Assembly (NCBI RefSeq): GCF_013179735.1
Contig: NZ_JABMEG010000001.1
Location: forward strand, 124,001-188,000
Direction: 5' to 3'
DNA from: Permianibacter fluminis
GTDB lineage: Bacteria; Pseudomonadota; Gammaproteobacteria; Enterobacterales; Permianibacteraceae
DNA: 64,000 bases
Part shown: in pieces, positions 56,070-64,000 of the stretch
Layout of the letters: each line of letters starts with the position of its first letter
Position numbering within the stretch: the stretch's first letter is position 1
The notes under the pieces: generated by a model
Seen by the model: the letters and a program-made list of their open reading frames with translations, nothing else
The model's database searches: none
Told to the model about the DNA's origin: nothing
Program-made: the position numbers and the translations under genes

Positions 56070-57302
56070 TCACGACCAGCGTTTCAGCACCAACGAGGTA
56101 TTGATGCCGCCAAAGGCGAAGTTGTTTGACATCACAAACTCGCAGTCGAGTTGCCGTCCGTCACCCACCAGATAATCCAGTTCAGCGCAATTCGGATCGA
56201 CGTTATCGAGATTGATGGTCGGAGCAAACCAACCGCGATTCATCATCTCGATGCACAGCCAGGCTTCCAGCGCGCCACAGGCACCAAGCGTGTGGCCAAA
56301 ATAACTTTTCAGCGACGAGATCGGCATCTGCTTGCCAAACACTGCCGCGGTTGCATGTGACTCGGCCACGTCGCCACGTTCAGTCGCCGTGCCGTGTGCA
56401 TTGACATAACCCACCGCGGCGGCAGCCAGCCCGGCATCATCGAGCGCCAGCCGCATCGCGGTCGCCATGGTTTCCGCTTCCGGCTGGGTGATGTGGGCGC
56501 CATCGGAATTACAGCCGTAGCCGACCAATTCCGCGTGAATTTTTGCGCCGCGCGCCTGCGCATGTTCGAGCTCTTCAAGAATCAGACTGCCCGCGCCTTC
56601 GCCAACCACCAGACCATCGCGATCCCGATCAAACGGTCGCGGCGTCAGTTCCGGCTTTTCATTGCGGGTGCTGGTGGCAAACAGCGTATCGAATACCGCC
56701 GCTTCGGCACCGCTCAGTTCTTCAGCGCCGCCGGCGACCATCAATTTTTGTTTGCCGTACTTGATCGCTTCATAGGCATAGCCGATGCCCTGCGAACCGG
56801 ACGTGCAGGCCGAACTGGTGGTGATGACCCGGCCTTTCAGTTCAAAGAAAACCCCGACGTTGACCGGTGCCGTATGCGCCATCATCTGGATGTAACTCGA
56901 TGAGGTGATGCCGGTCATCGAGCCATTGCTCAGCATGTTGCCGAAGGCCTTGACCGGTTCCATGCTGCCGGCGGACGCGCCATAGGAAATACCCATGCGA
57001 CCATCCTTGATGATCGGATTATCAAGCAGGCCGGCATCCTGCAGGGCCCGCTCCGTTGCCACCGTCGCCAGCAACGAAACCCGGCCCATGCTGCGAATTT
57101 TTTTTCGCGAGTAATGCGCCGGCACGATGAAATCCGTTACCGGTCCGGCGAGCCGGGTATTCAAACCATCAAAGCGTTCCCAGTCCGGCATGTAGCGTAT
57201 GCCACTGCGCCGCGCGCGCAAATTGGCACTGATACTGTCCCAGTCATGACCAAGCGAACTGATGCCGGCCATGCCGGTGATGACGACACGCTTGGGCGTC
57301 AT
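56070..57302 (-). CDS. apeR: Aryl polyene beta-ketoacyl-ACP synthase
   Basis: The protein has 410 residues. The Cys-His-His triad is complete: TTSSACTSGSQGIGYAYEA, NAHGTATERGD and SYFGHTLGACGALEA. It is the last gene of the cluster, as apeR is in known aryl polyene clusters. It should prime or extend the polyene on ACP. Start overlaps the ketoreductase stop by 4 bp. Confidence 0.88.
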   Translation of the reverse strand: MTPKRVVITGMAGISSLGHDWDSISANLRARRSGIRYMPDWERFDGLNTRLAGPVTDFIVPAHYSRKKIRSMGRVSLLATVATERALQDAGLLDNPIIKDGRMGISYGASAGSMEPVKAFGNMLSNGSMTGITSSSYIQMMAHTAPVNVGVFFELKGRVITTSSACTSGSQGIGYAYEAIKYGKQKLMVAGGAEELSGAEAAVFDTLFATSTRNEKPELTPRPFDRDRDGLVVGEGAGSLILEELEHAQARGAKIHAELVGYGCNSDGAHITQPEAETMATAMRLALDDAGLAAAAVGYVNAHGTATERGDVAESHATAAVFGKQMPISSLKSYFGHTLGACGALEAWLCIEMMNRGWFAPTINLDNVDPNCAELDYLVGDGRQLDCEFVMSNNFAFGGINTSLVLKRWS

Positions 57303-58057
57303 ACCATGCCTCCATTTACCGCAATCACCTGACGGGTGACATAGGCGGCGCTGTCGCTACACAAAAATGCCACCACGGCAGCAATTTCTTCCGGTTTGCC
57401 GAGCCGTTTGGCTGGCACCAGTTTCAGTGCTTCATCAATTTCGACGCCCTGTAGCATCTCGGTATCGATCAAGCCCGGCGCGACACAATTGACCGTGATG
57501 TTACGCGAGGCCAGCTCCAGCGCCAGCGCCTTGGTCGCACCGATGATGCCGGCTTTGGCCGCACTGTAATTGACCTGACCGCGATTGCCAGCAATGCCGG
57601 ACACCGATGACAGCGTGACGATACGACCGCCTTTTTTGGCCCGCACCATCGGCATTACCAGTGGTTGCACAATGTTGTAGAAACTGTCGAGATTGGTCTG
57701 GATGACACCATCCCAGTCTTCATCGGTCATCGCCGGAAACGCGTTGTCGCGGGCAATGCCGGCATTGCAGACCACGCCGTACAGCGCACCATCGGTCTGT
57801 GCCTGCTCGATGGCGGCGCGAGTTGCGGCGCGATCACCAATGTCGAAAATCAGCGGCGCGGCCTGACCGCCGGCCGCTGCGATGTCAGCGAGTGTGGCGC
57901 GCAGCGCGTCGCTGTCAGCACGGCCATGCACCAACACCTGAAAACCCTCGCGCGCCAATTGCAGGGCAATGGCCCGACCGATACCGCGACTGGAGCCGGT
58001 AACCAGAATGCGGCGCAATGGTGTCGTGAGGGACTGGGGCTGGTCGATAGCCGTCAT
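57299..58057 (-). CDS. apeQ: Aryl polyene beta-ketoacyl-ACP reductase
   Basis: The protein has 252 residues and is an SDR of the FabG type. RILVTGSSRGIGRAIALQLA binds NADPH; the catalytic Ser-Tyr-Lys is in TLSSVSGIAGNRGQVNYSAA followed by KAG. It should reduce the 3-keto group in each polyene extension. It overlaps the dehydratase gene by 4 bp. Confidence 0.9.
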   Translation of the reverse strand: MTAIDQPQSLTTPLRRILVTGSSRGIGRAIALQLAREGFQVLVHGRADSDALRATLADIAAAGGQAAPLIFDIGDRAATRAAIEQAQTDGALYGVVCNAGIARDNAFPAMTDEDWDGVIQTNLDSFYNIVQPLVMPMVRAKKGGRIVTLSSVSGIAGNRGQVNYSAAKAGIIGATKALALELASRNITVNCVAPGLIDTEMLQGVEIDEALKLVPAKRLGKPEEIAAVVAFLCSDSAAYVTRQVIAVNGGMV

Positions 58058-58521
58058 GATTGTTGTCCTGATAAATAGGTTTCCAGTTCCGGCGGTTCGA
58101 ACACATTGATGCTGGCTTCAACCAGCAAACCGGTTTCATCTTCAATGCGACAGAGAAAGGCGCCAAGGCCGTTGCTTTCCTGATACTGCTTTTGCGCGCT
58201 GATCCATAACGGTTTGTCCAGCGCAAAAACCGCAACCTTGCTGTCATAGCTGCGGGTGCCGAGCAAAAAGCCAACTTTCGGGGCGGCACCGCGTGCACGC
58301 TCGTGGACCCCGGCAAAGCAAGCAATGGCCTGCGCCATATATTCGATACCGATCCAGGCCGGTAGCACTCCGTGCTCATCGACCAGAATAGTGCCGGCAT
58401 GCGGCACGGCCGTCACGACGATCCGGTCGTCATCACAATGCTCGACGGCCGTCAGCAGAATCATGTCACCGGCGTGCGGCAACAACTCCGCTATGTGCCA
58501 GCGGGAAAAATCGAGTGCCAC
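58054..58521 (-). CDS. apeP: Aryl polyene 3-hydroxyacyl-ACP dehydratase
   Basis: The protein has 155 residues with a hotdog fold. The active-site His is in AELLPHAGDMILLTAV. It matches the ApeP/FabA-FabZ-like family that forms the double bonds. It lies between ketosynthase and ketoreductase genes, as in other aryl polyene clusters. Confidence 0.87.
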   Translation of the reverse strand: MALDFSRWHIAELLPHAGDMILLTAVEHCDDDRIVVTAVPHAGTILVDEHGVLPAWIGIEYMAQAIACFAGVHERARGAAPKVGFLLGTRSYDSKVAVFALDKPLWISAQKQYQESNGLGAFLCRIEDETGLLVEASINVFEPPELETYLSGQQS

Positions 58522-58581
58522 TATGCCCTCCCGCGCGTCAGTGTTGTGACCACAATGCAGTGATCGTGATCACACGCATTT

Positions 58582-59769
58582 TCATTGCCGCTCGCCAGCA
58601 TCCGTGCGCGCCAACACCAGCGCGACATTGCTGCCACCGAACGCGTAATTGCAACTCATTGCTGTTGCCAGCCTGGCGGCTGCCGGCTGAGTGACCAGAT
58701 TCAATGCTGGCAGATTCGGATCACTGACAGGCGGCCGCAATTGTACCGGCAGCTGCTGCTGTTGCAGTGCGAAATAACAGAACGCCAGCTCAACTGCACC
58801 GGCCGCGCCGAGCAGATGACCGGTCAGCGCCTTGGTGCTGCTGCATGGTAGCGCCGCGCCAAACAGCCGGTGCACCGCGCGCGCTTCCATCTCGTCGTTT
58901 TTGGCTGTCGCGGTACCATGCAGATTCAGATAATCAATGGCGGCCGGCGTCAGTCCGGCGTCTTGCAGCGCGGCACGCATGGCCTGCTCGGCACCCAGAC
59001 CGTCAGGTTGCGGCGCGGAAATATGGTAGGCATCGGCCGAGGCGCCGGCACCGACCAACGCAACCGGCCCCGGCTCCCGGCTCAGCACAAACAGTGCGGC
59101 ACCTTCACCGATATTGATGCCATCGCGATCGGCGCTGAATGGCCGGCATTGCCCGCGGGAAAACGATTCCAGCGCAGCGAAACCTTGCACCGTCAACCGG
59201 CACAGCGAATCGGCACCACCGACGATCACGGCATCGCACATATCGGCCTGCAGCAACTGCCGCGCCGACATCATGGCGCGGGTACTGGACGTGCACGCCG
59301 TCGAAACCGTATAAGCCGGGCCACGAACGCCCAGCTGACGCGCGACAAACAAGGCCGGCGCACCAATTTCCTGTTGGCGATAAGCAAAACCGGCCGGAAA
59401 TTGTCCGCGCTGTTCGTACTCGGCAATGGCGCGTTCACCTTCGGCAATACCGGAGGTGCTGGAGCCGATGACCACGCCGATGCGCTCGGCGGGATAGCGT
59501 TGCAGCAGTGGTGCCAGCGTGGGTTGCAGTTGCTGCAGCGCTGCCAGCAGCAAGCGATTGTTGCGACAATCGAACGCCGCCAATGCCGGCGCAATGGCCG
59601 GCAACTCCGCATCAACCTGGCCAAGCCAGACCGCGCGATCGGGCAGCCAACCGTGCGCCTCGGTCAAGCCATGCTGGCCGGCGAACAGGGCTTGGCAGAT
59701 CGTCTGCGGATCGCTGCCGAGCGGACACACCAGTCCCGGCGCCGACAGATAAAAACGCGCGACCGTCAT
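58582..59769 (-). CDS. apeO: Aryl polyene beta-ketoacyl-ACP synthase
   Basis: The protein has 395 residues. Active-site Cys in VSTACTSSTRAMMSARQLL, His in NLHGTATAKND and His in TGHLLGAAGAVELA are all present. In studied clusters ApeO works with a chain-length-factor-like ApeC, which is not in this window. It follows the DUF3261 gene with a 4-bp overlap. Confidence 0.86.
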   Translation of the reverse strand: MTVARFYLSAPGLVCPLGSDPQTICQALFAGQHGLTEAHGWLPDRAVWLGQVDAELPAIAPALAAFDCRNNRLLLAALQQLQPTLAPLLQRYPAERIGVVIGSSTSGIAEGERAIAEYEQRGQFPAGFAYRQQEIGAPALFVARQLGVRGPAYTVSTACTSSTRAMMSARQLLQADMCDAVIVGGADSLCRLTVQGFAALESFSRGQCRPFSADRDGINIGEGAALFVLSREPGPVALVGAGASADAYHISAPQPDGLGAEQAMRAALQDAGLTPAAIDYLNLHGTATAKNDEMEARAVHRLFGAALPCSSTKALTGHLLGAAGAVELAFCYFALQQQQLPVQLRPPVSDPNLPALNLVTQPAAARLATAMSCNYAFGGSNVALVLARTDAGERQ

Positions 59770-60365
59770 CGCGCTGGCTCCACCGGGACGCGCGCTTCCA
59801 CCGGAAGGTTCGCTTGCTGATCCAGAGTCTGAACCCGGACCCGATAACCGAGCCGGTATTGAATCAATTCGAGTTCGTCCGGCGCCAGCCGGTGAACCTC
59901 TGCCAACAATTCTTCCCCGGCACGCAGTTCACGCCGCCCGGTATCGGCCTGTTCCTGCAGTTGCCAACCGCGCGGCAAGTTTGCCTGCAGCAGCTCAAGC
60001 GGCCACAGCATCAGCTGGATATCCAGCAAGGATTGTTCCGGCAGAATGGGCACCGGCAACAAGCCGCGCTCGAACTGCAGCTGACGGCCATCGTATTGCA
60101 AGCGATACAAGCGCTGACCGAGCGGCGTCAGCACCACCTGGGTAAAGCGCGTTGCAGTCCACTCCGTGCTCGCCATCGCTTGCAGTTTTTGACCACGGGC
60201 ATCGGCGCTGACAATATCTTCACGACTGGCAAATGCCGGCTGGGCGGGCAGCGCGGCTGCACACCAGGCAGCGGCACCCGGCCAGCGGACGCAGGGCTGA
60301 TGACTGCAGCCCGGCAACACCAGCACAAGCAACAGCAAACAAAAGAAAGAACCAGCGCGAATCAC
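59766..60365 (-). CDS. DUF3261 lipoprotein of the aryl polyene cluster
   Basis: The protein has 199 residues with a lipobox in LLLVLVLPGCSHQ. Repeated beta-strand pattern matches DUF3261, a family found in aryl polyene clusters and thought to help place the product in the outer membrane. It corresponds in position to apeN. 4-bp overlaps join it to both neighbours. Confidence 0.82.
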   Translation of the reverse strand: MIRAGSFFCLLLLVLVLPGCSHQPCVRWPGAAAWCAAALPAQPAFASREDIVSADARGQKLQAMASTEWTATRFTQVVLTPLGQRLYRLQYDGRQLQFERGLLPVPILPEQSLLDIQLMLWPLELLQANLPRGWQLQEQADTGRRELRAGEELLAEVHRLAPDELELIQYRLGYRVRVQTLDQQANLPVEARVPVEPAR

Positions 60366-62719
60366 GGCGTTTCCTTGCTCAGCACCAGCGTCAGCGGCGC
60401 CAACATCAGCGCCAGCAAGACGCCGAGCAAAACCGTCAAACCAAAACCGCTGACCGCCGGCAAGCTGGCACCAACGAGCAAACCAAAACCCAATACCGCG
60501 GTCAGCGCCGACAGCAAAATCGCCAGCAGACTGACCGGTTCATGGCCCTCGCCTTCGGCAAGAAACAGGGCATAGTCGATGCCGATGCCCAGCACCAGCA
60601 ACAGCGCGATACCGGTAAACAAATTGAAAGGTTGGCCGAGATAGCCAAGCATGGCCAGCGTCATGCCACTGGCGAGAGCGGTCGGCAATAAGCGAACGAA
60701 CGCGCCGTAAGCGCCACACTGCCACAACAGCCACAGCAGCGTCGCACCGTAAGCCAGCAGCACGTAATGGCTGGCTTGCTGACGGAACTGGGCAAACAGT
60801 GCCGAGATGCTGGCGGTTTTGTCGACCCAGAGTACGCCATCGCCTTGAATCGCCGCGACCGCGGCCAAATCGTGTATGCCATCGAGCAGCACGATGCTGG
60901 CGAATTCGTCGGAATGTGTGTTCGCTGCTGGTGCAGCATTACCGTGCTCGGTTCCGGTTTGCAGCAATTGCGCCTGCAACAGCCGGTTGTGCGGCAAGGC
61001 CAAATAATGCGGCAGATCGAGCAGCGCGCTGCTGAGCGTACGCTGCTGCAGCTCGGCAATTTCGCCACTCGTGAATTCAAGTTGGCGCAGACTGTTGTTC
61101 AGGTTGCCACCATCGGCAAACACTTGCTGCAACAAACGGATATTCGCCTGCTGCTGCTCGGTTGTCGGCAGCCCGTCGGATAGCGCGCGCCAGCCCAGCA
61201 ACAAACCTTGCGCGCGCGCTGCTGCCAGCGCGGTCGTCAATTGCCGTTCCCGCTGCAGCAATTGCTCCGCGGAGTTGGCGCGAACCAGAAAAAACTGGCT
61301 GTTGCCTTGCAACTGCAACAGCGCGGCAATTTGCTGCTGCTGCGCCAGCAAACCGGGATCGGATTTCTGCAGCAAATGAATATCATCATCGGCATGCAGC
61401 CAGTACAGACCGGGCAAGGCGAGCAGCACCAACAGCGCAATCGCCAGTTGCAGTGGCCGCCGTTTTTGCCGAAGCCGTAACAGCCGGTCATGCAGTGCAG
61501 TCATCCAGGCCAAACCGCGCGGCGGACAGTCCGAGGCCTGCGCGAGTACCGCTGGCAACAGCAGCAACACCGCGACATAACCGCAGAGCAAGCCGAGCAT
61601 GCAGAAAAACGCGATCTGACGAAACGCGCTGAACGGCGTCAAGGCGATGGCCAAATAGGCGGCAAAGGTCGTCAGCATCGCAACCGTCAAGGGTTTGAAC
61701 AGCTGACGCATCGCGGCGCGGGCATCCCAGTGCGTGCTGCTCGCATGCAAGGTCAGATAATGCAGCGCGTAATCGCCGGCTATGCCGATCAGTGTGGTGC
61801 CAAAGACATAGGTCAACAAATGCAACCGACCGTAGATCAGCAGGCACAGCGCGGTAGCACCGAGCAACGATGCCCCGATCACGGCCAGCATCAGCAGCAG
61901 CGGCTGCACCCGGCGAAAAACCAGCAACACCAGCAGCAACACGCCGATGGTGCTGATACTGGCAATGACACTGAAATCACGCTCGCCTTGCGCGCGCGCT
62001 TGCGCGGCAAACAACAGCGTGCCGGTGCCGATCACCTCCACTGCTTCGGTTTGCGCCACTTGCTTGGCCTGATTGAGCGCGGCCATGGCGAGGTTCTGAT
62101 ATTGGTCATCAAATACTGAACGCGACGAGATGGCATCAACCAGCACGTAGTAGCGGCCGTCATGACTCAATGCGAGCAAACCGTCATCGGGCCGGGCGCC
62201 ACCGCTCCGTGCCGACAAGCCTTGCAGACTGTTGGCAAAAAAACCTAACGGGTCACCACCCGGAACCGCCACCGCCAGCGGTGAATACAGCGCCTGCAGC
62301 ACGCGTTGCTGTAAGGCCTCGCCACCTTGCTGCAGCAACTGGGCATCGGCCGGCGTCAGCAGTGCGCTGCGATACGGCAACAGCGCTTCGATCACGGCCG
62401 CTTGTGCAGTCGCCGGCAATTCGAACTGGATACGCTCGAATACCGCGCTCTGCCGCAAGCTGTCAGCAAAGCGCTGGGCGGCGCGCCGGGCCGTGTCCCG
62501 GTCCGGATGACTGAGCAAAAAAATACTGTGGCTGCCGATTGTGGCCTGAACTTGCTGGGCCGCCTGCTCGGCCAGCGGCTCACGCTCGGTGCTCGGCAAC
62601 AGCGCCAGCAGATCGGTGCTGAACGCGTCACCGGCGCGCAGGCGCTGGCCAACGAAAGCCGCAGCCAGAATCAAGGCGAACAGGAACAGCAGTATGCGCG
62701 GCGCCAACCAGACTTTCAC
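60362..62719 (-). CDS. MMPL-family exporter of the aryl polyene cluster
   Basis: The protein has 785 residues and about 12 membrane helices in two six-helix halves, each preceded by a periplasmic loop domain. Characteristic RND/MMPL motifs are IGIAGDYALHYLTL in the first half and LGIGIDYALFLAEG in the second. It probably moves the lipid-linked polyene out of the inner membrane. It corresponds in position to apeM. Confidence 0.9.
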   Translation of the reverse strand: MKVWLAPRILLFLFALILAAAFVGQRLRAGDAFSTDLLALLPSTEREPLAEQAAQQVQATIGSHSIFLLSHPDRDTARRAAQRFADSLRQSAVFERIQFELPATAQAAVIEALLPYRSALLTPADAQLLQQGGEALQQRVLQALYSPLAVAVPGGDPLGFFANSLQGLSARSGGARPDDGLLALSHDGRYYVLVDAISSRSVFDDQYQNLAMAALNQAKQVAQTEAVEVIGTGTLLFAAQARAQGERDFSVIASISTIGVLLLVLLVFRRVQPLLLMLAVIGASLLGATALCLLIYGRLHLLTYVFGTTLIGIAGDYALHYLTLHASSTHWDARAAMRQLFKPLTVAMLTTFAAYLAIALTPFSAFRQIAFFCMLGLLCGYVAVLLLLPAVLAQASDCPPRGLAWMTALHDRLLRLRQKRRPLQLAIALLVLLALPGLYWLHADDDIHLLQKSDPGLLAQQQQIAALLQLQGNSQFFLVRANSAEQLLQRERQLTTALAAARAQGLLLGWRALSDGLPTTEQQQANIRLLQQVFADGGNLNNSLRQLEFTSGEIAELQQRTLSSALLDLPHYLALPHNRLLQAQLLQTGTEHGNAAPAANTHSDEFASIVLLDGIHDLAAVAAIQGDGVLWVDKTASISALFAQFRQQASHYVLLAYGATLLWLLWQCGAYGAFVRLLPTALASGMTLAMLGYLGQPFNLFTGIALLLVLGIGIDYALFLAEGEGHEPVSLLAILLSALTAVLGFGLLVGASLPAVSGFGLTVLLGVLLALMLAPLTLVLSKETP

Positions 62720-63333
62720 CGCAACTGCTCCAGCAAAGCCTGCTCGTCTGCGCTCGGTGGCGTAGAAGCCGCGGGCTGAAACTGCAGCTCGGTGCGATCA
62801 CCGTTGCGATCGCGGATCACGACCGTGTCGATATGCGCCGAACCGGTCAATTGCACCTGCTGAAGCGCCAGCGTCAGCGGTTCATGCAGCGGCGTCAAAG
62901 TCAGTTGCCAGCCGCCGGGGACGCTACTCAGCTCGCAGTGAAAATCCTGCTCGAGTGCGCTCAGCTCGCCGGCCAGCACGCTGTGCAACAAGCGGCCGAG
63001 GGTGCGCAGCCAGGGCGCCTCGCTGACCTGCAACAGCCGCTGTTGACCCGCTTCTTCCAGTATCAGTTTGTCGCGACCAATGCCGTAGCGCGCCGGCAAA
63101 GGTTTTTTCAGGCTGTACAAGACGCCCTGACCCGGCACCACCAACACCTCACCGAAGGCCCGCAATGGTCGACTCAGGCCGGCGACCGTCTTCAGCTGGG
63201 TGAACTGTGTCCGTTGCTGGGGCTGTTGCTGAGTCTGCTGCGCCAGCTGCGCGGTCAGCGCCGGCAGCGTCAATTCGGCTGCGGTGGCCGACACGGAAAA
63301 CACGCTGATGATGAACAGCAGGCGAAAGTTCAT
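62716..63333 (-). CDS. LolA-like outer-membrane lipoprotein carrier
   Basis: The protein has 205 residues. Signal peptide MNFRLLFIISVFSVSATA is followed by a beta-rich fold; RTQFTQLKTVAGLSRPLRAF and VLYSLKKPLPARYGI match LolA-like proteins in these clusters, expected to carry a lipidic product across the periplasm. ATG 63333 begins the signal peptide; a long upstream frame is the shadow of the next gene. Confidence 0.82.
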   Translation of the reverse strand: MNFRLLFIISVFSVSATAAELTLPALTAQLAQQTQQQPQQRTQFTQLKTVAGLSRPLRAFGEVLVVPGQGVLYSLKKPLPARYGIGRDKLILEEAGQQRLLQVSEAPWLRTLGRLLHSVLAGELSALEQDFHCELSSVPGGWQLTLTPLHEPLTLALQQVQLTGSAHIDTVVIRDRNGDRTELQFQPAASTPPSADEQALLEQLR

Positions 63334-63749
63334 GCCGACAACCCCAGCCGCTCGCGCAAAATCGGCGGCGACACCAGCTGCATTTCGCCGCTGGCCATCG
63401 CCACTGCCACCTGAATGGTGTAACCACGGGTCAGGCGGGCACCGGTGTCGGCGGCCCGGATCAGATAGTCGATACGCAAGCGGTTTTCCCATTCGACCAA
63501 CTTCGCCAGCACCTTGATGCGCTGCTCGTACCGGGCTGAGCCCACGTATTTGATCTGGGCATCGACAATCGGCCAGGCATAGCCGGAGTCACGCATCTGG
63601 AGATAGTCATAATTAAAGCTGCGCAGCAGCGCGCAGCGCGCCACTTCGAAATAGCGAAAATAATTGCCATGCCAGACCACGCCCATCATGTCGCAATCAT
63701 GAAAGGGGATTTCCAGTTCGATTTCCTGCTCGCGCAGCGCTGTGCTCAC
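63330..63749 (-). CDS. 4HBT-family acyl thioesterase
   Basis: The protein has 139 residues. PFHDCDMMGVVWHGNYFRYFE is the active-site segment with the conserved Asp of the 4-hydroxybenzoyl-CoA thioesterase family (longer than quoted motifs elsewhere in this cluster). It corresponds in position to apeK, a thioesterase that may release or proofread chains. Confidence 0.87.
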   Translation of the reverse strand: MSTALREQEIELEIPFHDCDMMGVVWHGNYFRYFEVARCALLRSFNYDYLQMRDSGYAWPIVDAQIKYVGSARYEQRIKVLAKLVEWENRLRIDYLIRAADTGARLTRGYTIQVAVAMASGEMQLVSPPILRERLGLSA

Positions 63750-63804
63750 GTTGGTCGCATCCGGTTGGCCAAACTCAAAGTGTTCTCGGGGTATTCCGTC
63801 GAGC

Positions 63805-64000
63805 TCATACCGAGTACAAACGGAACTGCCGCTGCTGCACCGCAGCCGTCAGCGCCCGCAGCTCAAACTCCAGCATGCGATCTTCACTGATGAAACCGCT
63901 GAACTGGCGCACGCTGACAACCGTTTCGGTCAATGCCGGGGCATGCGCTTCGGCGCTCAACTCGCCGGCAGCGGTGCGCAAATCATAAGCCTGCGCCACC
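63805..64000 (-). CDS. Aromatic amino-acid ammonia-lyase-like protein, C-terminal end
   Basis: Only the last 64 residues are in the window. The segment AQAYDLRTAAGELS followed by FISEDRMLEFEL resembles the end of histidine/tyrosine ammonia-lyases (AQALDLR ... EDR). Some aryl polyene clusters carry such a lyase, which would make a cinnamate-type starter from an aromatic amino acid. The catalytic core lies outside the window, so activity cannot be judged. Confidence 0.65.
   Translation of the reverse strand, partial: VAQAYDLRTAAGELSAEAHAPALTETVVSVRQFSGFISEDRMLEFELRALTAAVQQRQFRLYSV

Overview
The window looks like a piece of the chromosome of a GC-rich gammaproteobacterium. The evidence is mutH, a fis gene directly behind dusB, prmA beside a DUF3426 gene, rof, and a ubiI-like/gcvT/gcvH/gcvP order similar to that of enterics. 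I cannot name a genus. Gene density is high and most genes are housekeeping. The spacers are rich in short repeats and hairpins.

Layout. 1-612: 3' part of 4-hydroxyphenylpyruvate dioxygenase. 841-3467: the AmmeMemoRadiSam trio (AMMECR1, Memo and radical SAM proteins), whose biochemical role is unsettled. 3469-5445: a lipoprotein, a structured spacer and prmA. 5616-16211: a DUF3426 protein with a long Pro-Ala-Pro-Val tract, a chemoreceptor, an OprB-type porin, then dusB-fis-purH-purD. 16383-22924: a PuuB-like oxidase, a repeat-filled spacer, a cold-shock protein, a CDF metal exporter, tRNA-Ala(CGC), a GST and an HDOD protein. 23127-29018: a 1478-residue propeller/histidine-kinase/receiver/nucleotide-cyclase fusion, a Sel1 protein and a CRP-like regulator. 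29130-40888: a divergent HisA-like protein, rarD, a thioesterase, a YheT-type hydrolase, a coiled-coil protein, rppH, a HAD phosphatase, mutH, a periplasmic solute-binding protein, an RluA-family pseudouridine synthase coupled to a methyltransferase, and rof. 40923-47157: RlmI-like methyltransferase, a predicted outer-membrane barrel, a DUF3106 repeat protein, a PAS-GGDEF cyclase and a GST. 47575-54712: the glycine cleavage system, a GGDEF protein and a ubiquinone hydroxylase. 54987-55958: MipA/OmpV.

56070-64000: most of an aryl polyene pigment cluster, transcribed leftward and running off the window. It has an ammonia-lyase-like end, a thioesterase, a LolA-like protein, an MMPL exporter, a DUF3261 lipoprotein, two ketosynthases, a dehydratase and a ketoreductase. 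Most junctions overlap by 4 bp, so it is a tightly coupled operon.

Signalling genes are prominent: one chemoreceptor, two diguanylate cyclases, an HDOD protein and the cyclase-tipped hybrid kinase, with a CRP-family protein nearby whose cyclic-nucleotide-binding residues are kept. The most unusual items are the hybrid kinase with non-canonical purine-recognition residues in its cyclase, the HisA-like protein with both catalytic aspartates changed to glutamate, the switch-like hairpins at 4200-4440, and the repeated use of short degenerate tandem repeats in spacers.
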